DNA of 64,000 nucleotides, taken from Igneacidithiobacillus sp041146875 (lineage in GTDB: Bacteria; Pseudomonadota; Gammaproteobacteria; Acidithiobacillales; Acidithiobacillaceae). The stretch covers positions 62,001 to 126,000 of the forward strand of contig NZ_JBFRXP010000004.1 in NCBI RefSeq assembly GCF_041146875.1, in the 5' to 3' direction. The position numbers were made by a program, and so were the translations under genes. The notes under the pieces were generated by a model. It searched no databases, was not told the DNA's origin, and saw only the letters and a list, made by a program, of their open reading frames with translations. The stretch's first letter is position 1, and every line of letters begins with the position of its first letter. Below, piece after piece: positions 60,047 to 64,000 of this stretch.

Positions 60047-61113
60047 AGCGAGCCGATGCGTTGCTGTTTCGCGGCATGTTCTTTTACAGCGGCTTAGTGT
60101 TGATCGTGCTGCTTGCGATGGTCTTTGTTGCGCAGCTGATTGCCAAGGCCTCTGGGCCAGGCCATGGACATTGGACGACCGGGCTATTGTTCCGCTATGT
60201 CGCCTTGCAAATGCCAGAGACGGCATACACCGTGATCCCTTTGGCCTTGCTCATTGGTGCCTTGATCTGGATCGGTATGTTGAATAGCCATTCTGAGATT
60301 ACGGCCTTGCGTATGGCGGGTTGGTCTCTTGGTCGTCTACAGCGGCCCCTGCTGGGAGTGGGTCTGCTGGCGGCGCTCTCCATGTTTGTTTTGGGCCAAT
60401 GGATTGTGCCCTATAGTTCCCTTGCGTCGGAGTTGCTCTGGGCCAATGCGGGCACCCACAGCTTTCAGGAGCTTGGTAATGGCGGCCTGTGGTTGCGACA
60501 GGGACCGATGCTCATCCGTATCCAATTGGTAGGCAGCAACGGTACCCAGTTACGACAGATACGAATCTATTATCCGCAGGCTGGAATGGTGGGCATCGCA
60601 AAACAGGTTGACGCACAGGCTGCTACCTATCAAAACGGACACTGGATCTTGCGGGACTTGCGTGAATACCAGTTGGGCGATCACGCAGTACAGATTTCTA
60701 CCGCTGCGCAACAGAATTGGTCAGTGCATTTGCAGCCCGAAACACTGCGTAGTTTTGCGCATCACACCCGCACCATGACGCTGCAATCACTATGGCGCAA
60801 CGATCGCGATTTGCAAGGCGGCGTACTGGCGATGAACCGCTTTGCATTGGCATTCTGGCAAAGGATTACCTACCCTTGGGTGGGGTTGATCATGATCTGC
60901 TTGGTAGTGCCGATGGTCATCCGCAACCCCCGCGCGGGCGGGGCGTATTATTGGATCGCCGCTGGTTTAGCTCTCGGGATCTCGTTTCACTTCTTGACGC
61001 AAATGTCTGGGTTCATCAGTGTCGCTGGCGGCATTCCGCCTTCGCTTGCCACCCTGACCCCCATGGCGCTGTATGCCGCGCTGGCCTGGTTTCTCTATAA
61101 GCGGCACATCTGA
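60043..61113 (+). CDS. lptG: LPS export ABC transporter permease LptG
   Basis: A 356-residue partner of LptF with the same six-span plus periplasmic domain architecture: SGLVLIVLLAMVFVAQLIAK, then ETAYTVIPLALLIGALIWIGML, AGWSLGRL, and the terminal ITYPWVGLIMICLVVPMVIRNPR. It starts in the lptF stop. Operon lptF-lptG divergent from pepA is the standard order. Confidence 0.93.
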   Translation: MKRADALLFRGMFFYSGLVLIVLLAMVFVAQLIAKASGPGHGHWTTGLLFRYVALQMPETAYTVIPLALLIGALIWIGMLNSHSEITALRMAGWSLGRLQRPLLGVGLLAALSMFVLGQWIVPYSSLASELLWANAGTHSFQELGNGGLWLRQGPMLIRIQLVGSNGTQLRQIRIYYPQAGMVGIAKQVDAQAATYQNGHWILRDLREYQLGDHAVQISTAAQQNWSVHLQPETLRSFAHHTRTMTLQSLWRNDRDLQGGVLAMNRFALAFWQRITYPWVGLIMICLVVPMVIRNPRAGGAYYWIAAGLALGISFHFLTQMSGFISVAGGIPPSLATLTPMALYAALAWFLYKRHI

Positions 61114-61206
61114 CTGTGAGTTGAGAGTAGAATAGCGTTGCCCTTGCCTCATTGAGCATTGTTGCAGCAAACTACAAGCTATGATTCGGACTCTTGAGGC
61201 ACAACC

Positions 61207-63162
61207 GTGAATGAGTCAGCACTAGTTGTAGCGTTGCAGGAGTTTTCTAACTGGCGCAATGAGTTGGCGGCGCTGGTCGAGCAGATCTCTGCCTTTTCGC
61301 ATCGCCTCGATTTATTACCGAGCGGTACAATGCTCCGTTTGGAAATATTGGCGCGAGAAATTCGTGAAGAGCGAGTTGTTATCTCTTTCTATGGTGAGTT
61401 TGCGCGGGGAAAGTCTGAGTTAATAAATGCCCTGTTTTTTTATAACCAGAAATACCGCTTTCTACCATCTGGCGTCGGACAAACAACCATGTGTCCAGTG
61501 GAAGTCTGTGCTGCAAGTGACGCCAGTATCGATTTTTTACCCATGCAGTCAAGTAGCATGCACCGTAATATTCAAGATCTGAAGAAAATGCCGGAACACT
61601 GGCAGCGCATGCCGATTGCTCTTGTCGATATGGAGAAAACGCAAGCCACACTGCGCCAAATTCAGGAGACTCAGTGTGTCCCTCTCGCAGAAGCGCGGCG
61701 CTTCGGCCTCTGTCCGCCATTAGATAGCACGCGCCCCCAACTAACCCATTGCCCTTCCTGTGGCGAAGGCCGAGTAAAAATTTCACGTTGGCGCTACGCA
61801 TTGTTACGTTTGCCACACCCTTTGTTATCTGCGGGTTTGGTAGTCATTGATACGCCTGGACTAAACTCTTTGGGTAGCGAGGCTGATTTAGGTTTAGATG
61901 CAACCAGAGGTGCAGATGCATCCATCTTTGTTTTGGCGGCAGACACCGGAGTTACGCAAAGCGATTTGCAAATTTGGGAACAATCACTGGCAATACATAG
62001 CCGTCGGCGTCAGTTGGTAGTACTGAACAAATGTGATCTACTTTACGATGAGATCGAATCGGCGGAGTCGCGCGCGGAGAAGATGTTGGCGCAGCGGAAT
62101 ACCAGCGCCAGTCGATTGCAAGTGAACTTCAACCAGGTGGTGGCGATTTCTGCTCGTGAGGCATTGATTGGTCGGCTTCGGCAGCAAGAGGATCGGGTTC
62201 GTGAGAGTGGCATCGAAGACTTAGAGAATGGTATCGGAAACATTCTTATTCCGGAAAAACGTAAAGAGATTGCAAATAGTACAAAATCTATTCTGCAAAG
62301 GGTGATAATTGATCAGCGTTTTGTTTTGGAAGAGCAGCTTCAATCGGTTGGCGCGGATATGGAGAGCATGCGTAGATTAGAAGCGCAAGCAGGAGATCAA
62401 GTGCTTTCCCTGATTGATAGGCAAAGAAAAATCATTGATAATCTTGCATTAGACAGAGATCAATTTTTTCGTCTGCAAGGTGATTTAAATGCGCAGGAAA
62501 AGCGCCAACTATTGGATCCTCTCTCCCTGGAGGGGCTTGACGAGCTTGTAGAGCGTGCAAAAAATGACATGCTTGCTGTGTGGACGACGTTCGGTATTTA
62601 TGAGAGCTTTGGAAAGTTTTTTGCCGATACGATCTCCGGGTTCGACGAAGCGCTCGCGCGTGCAAACAGGCTGTCAGATAAAATGATGAGTTCCTATAGA
62701 GCGTTAGAGCAGGTTTATGCGCTTCCTAAACTGGATACTTTGCCCTATATTCTGTTGCCAAGAAGAGCTGAGCTTCTCGCTTTGTCTGATTATTACGAAC
62801 GTTTTGGAAAACGCCTGGAAATTGCTGCCTACCCTCAGGGTGTTGTGGTTCGTAAGGCCTTTTTCAATTTAGCGAAACAGGTCCGTAACTTCGTTCTCGA
62901 AACTCGGCGCGATCTGTTGGGTTGGGTCGAGGAAACTTTTGACCTGATGAATGCTCATCTACAGCGCTGCAGTGCTCAGGCGCAGGAAAAATTGATTGCC
63001 CTCACCGCTATCGCGGAGTCGTCGGCCAGCATTCAGCAAAGAATTGAAGACCTGCGTTTGCGAGAGGCCCGCATCAATTATGAAATGGATGAATTGGCCT
63101 CTCTGCAGAATGAGCTTGATCAGTACTTTCAATCCATTCCAGACATTCCAGGTGCTGCGTGA
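61207..63162 (+). CDS. Dynamin-family GTPase with cysteine-containing insertion
   Basis: A 651-residue large GTPase. G1 is GEFARGKS (63-70), G2 is TT in GVGQTTMCP (93-94), G3 is DTPGLNS (215-221), G4 is NKCD (274-277). The stretch between G2 and G3 is much longer than usual (about 120 residues) and carries CVPLA, GLCPPL and HCPSCGEG (182-188), a possible half zinc site. From about 350 helices predominate (SVGADMESMRRLEAQAG, SIQQRIEDLRLREARINYEMDEL), as in dynamin stalks. The start is GTG with GAGG 7 bases before. Bacterial members remodel membranes; codon use appears richer in AT than the neighbours. Confidence 0.82.
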   Translation: MNESALVVALQEFSNWRNELAALVEQISAFSHRLDLLPSGTMLRLEILAREIREERVVISFYGEFARGKSELINALFFYNQKYRFLPSGVGQTTMCPVEVCAASDASIDFLPMQSSSMHRNIQDLKKMPEHWQRMPIALVDMEKTQATLRQIQETQCVPLAEARRFGLCPPLDSTRPQLTHCPSCGEGRVKISRWRYALLRLPHPLLSAGLVVIDTPGLNSLGSEADLGLDATRGADASIFVLAADTGVTQSDLQIWEQSLAIHSRRRQLVVLNKCDLLYDEIESAESRAEKMLAQRNTSASRLQVNFNQVVAISAREALIGRLRQQEDRVRESGIEDLENGIGNILIPEKRKEIANSTKSILQRVIIDQRFVLEEQLQSVGADMESMRRLEAQAGDQVLSLIDRQRKIIDNLALDRDQFFRLQGDLNAQEKRQLLDPLSLEGLDELVERAKNDMLAVWTTFGIYESFGKFFADTISGFDEALARANRLSDKMMSSYRALEQVYALPKLDTLPYILLPRRAELLALSDYYERFGKRLEIAAYPQGVVVRKAFFNLAKQVRNFVLETRRDLLGWVEETFDLMNAHLQRCSAQAQEKLIALTAIAESSASIQQRIEDLRLREARINYEMDELASLQNELDQYFQSIPDIPGAA

Positions 63163-63181
63163 TGATCTGTTTCTCTGCCGA

Positions 63182-63517
63182 TCATGATTTTTTCTGTCTC
63201 AGTGTATCTTCATCAAATGCCCGATCCAGGTTTTGCGACAACTGCAATACCTGACGGAAAAGTTGCGGGTCGGCATCATCCGCTTGGCTGCGTAGCCGTA
63301 GCTGCGCCAAACCGGAAAAACTATCCGCTCGGGTTACTTCCGATGCGACGCTAGTGCATTTGTTGCTCTTGTAGGTACTCGCCAGTACTTCGCTGGCAAG
63401 CGGGTCGTGCAGAGTTCCAGCTTCTGCTGCGCGCACAGCGCTAGCCACATCCTGGCCGTGGAGCAGGGAAAAATTCACATGGCTCTCCAGAAATTCGATT
63501 AGTTCGGCATAGGTCAT
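63182..63517 (-). CDS. Small protein of unknown function
   Basis: A 111-residue soluble protein, not recognised. It is rich in Ala, Ser, Leu and Asp and probably helical (LIEFLESHVNFSLLHGQDVASAV, QVLQLSQNLDRAFDEDTL). The ATG at 63517 follows AGGAGTG, 13 bases after the GST-like gene in the same direction, so it is its operon partner. SspB would be expected in an sspA-sspB pair, but its features are not seen here. Confidence 0.65.
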   Translation of the reverse strand: MTYAELIEFLESHVNFSLLHGQDVASAVRAAEAGTLHDPLASEVLASTYKSNKCTSVASEVTRADSFSGLAQLRLRSQADDADPQLFRQVLQLSQNLDRAFDEDTLRQKKS

Positions 63518-63530
63518 CGGTACACTCCTG

Positions 63531-64000
63531 CTAGTTGGGGCGCATGCCACTGTTGAGAGATACCCGACAGCTCTCGGCAACGCGCTGAAAATAATACTGT
63601 AGATCCAAGGGAAGGGTAACGCCGTCGAGTAGGCGGAGAAGCTGGAAATCGGCACAGAGAACCAGATCAATGAGCGACAGGCGGCCCAGGTAGAAACGCT
63701 GTTTAGCCAACAAGTTGGCCAATGTGCTGAGACGCCCGCGTTGGGCAAGCTGTTGGTAGCCGCCATAACGGTCGTTGGCCAGGGCTTCCAGGCTCTGGGC
63801 AAAACGGCGCTCAGATTCCTGGCGAAAGTATTGCAGATCTTCCGGGTCATCAGAGATTTCGGAAAACGCAGGTTGCACCGGCACCAGCAGGCGTTGTAGC
63901 AACGAATCAAGGCCTTGTCGCCACTGGCAGAATGCCTGCCAATCGTCTGTGGTGATAATGCCAGCGTATAGAGATTCTCCGCCCAGCATTGCATCCAGCT
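63531..64000 (-). CDS. GST/SspA-like protein, C-terminal part (5' end outside the window)
   Basis: At least 155 residues of the helical C-terminal GST domain, running off the window edge. The final part (FYLGRLSLIDLVLCADFQLLRLLDG, YYFQRVAESCRVSL) parallels the end of stringent starvation protein A. The N-terminal thioredoxin-like domain would lie beyond position 64000. An internal ATG at 63989 is in frame but is unlikely to be the start because a GST domain precedes it in relatives. Confidence 0.6.
   Translation of the reverse strand, partial: LDAMLGGESLYAGIITTDDWQAFCQWRQGLDSLLQRLLVPVQPAFSEISDDPEDLQYFRQESERRFAQSLEALANDRYGGYQQLAQRGRLSTLANLLAKQRFYLGRLSLIDLVLCADFQLLRLLDGVTLPLDLQYYFQRVAESCRVSLNSGMRPN

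Noticed and set aside
1..64000. CRISPR arrays, tRNA and rRNA genes
   Set aside because: No regularly spaced repeats and no cloverleaf or T-loop pattern (GGTTCGANTCC with matching arms) were seen on reading the window; a dedicated scan was not possible.

Overview
The window fits an acidophilic, sulfur-oxidising chemolithoautotroph of the class Acidithiobacillia (Acidithiobacillus or a close relative). This is inferred from gene content, not from a database match. The evidence is a periplasmic thiosulfate-oxidation (Sox) cluster with its own cytochrome c maturation genes and a high-potential iron-sulfur protein, two different cytochrome bd quinol oxidases, a glycolate/glycerate salvage set expected in a Calvin-cycle autotroph, and several ion transporters (two ClC channels, NhaA).

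Layout. 1-6.3 kb: sugar-acid kinase and glcDEF, convergent with glycerate kinase. 6.4-8.4 kb: thiC behind a TPP riboswitch. 8.4-14.4 kb: a cydAB operon with two small membrane proteins, led by a metallo-beta-lactamase-like protein that has lost its metal ligands. It is preceded by a clear sigma-54 promoter and is divergent from a sigma-54 activator gene carrying an in-frame TAG. 14.3-18.8 kb: esterase, a lipoamide-dehydrogenase-like enzyme, and a usp-tauE-TIGR02186 operon. 18.8-21.4 kb: a second, CIO-type bd oxidase. 21.6-27.4 kb: small membrane protein, sulfotransferase, ClC channel with a C-terminal extension, YajR-type exporter and LysR regulator.

27.4-32.7 kb is an accessory region. It holds an ISAs1 transposase remnant, DUF29, a PIN/RHH toxin-antitoxin pair, orphan antitoxin-like and DUF2283 genes, the membrane stub of a restriction endonuclease family, a FitAB deletion fusion, and an IS110/IS1111 element bounded by 12-bp inverted repeats with room for a guide RNA. 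32.7-42.9 kb: a second ClC channel, cinA-like, purN, purM and sodB. These are followed by a 3.1-kb segment (WGR protein, AraC/GyrI regulator, AAA ATPase with a palindromic operator) bracketed by a 23-bp direct repeat, and then hda, yihY and a lipoprotein.

42.9-50.8 kb: the sulfur cluster in the order soxB, membrane cytochrome, resB, soxX, soxA, resC, with a DUF302 protein and HiPIP upstream. No soxY or soxZ is visible. 50.9-61.1 kb: housekeeping genes nadC, nhaA, valS, an acidic protein, holC and pepA, divergent from lptF-lptG. 61.2-64 kb: a dynamin-like GTPase, a small unknown protein and a GST/SspA-like protein cut by the window edge.

How it works together (inference): SoxAX/SoxB and HiPIP would handle reduced sulfur and electrons in the periplasm, and the two bd oxidases drain the quinol pool to oxygen. 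The sigma-54 control of one bd oxidase suggests regulated use under particular conditions. GlcDEF plus glycerate kinase would recycle 2-phosphoglycolate carbon from RubisCO oxygenation.
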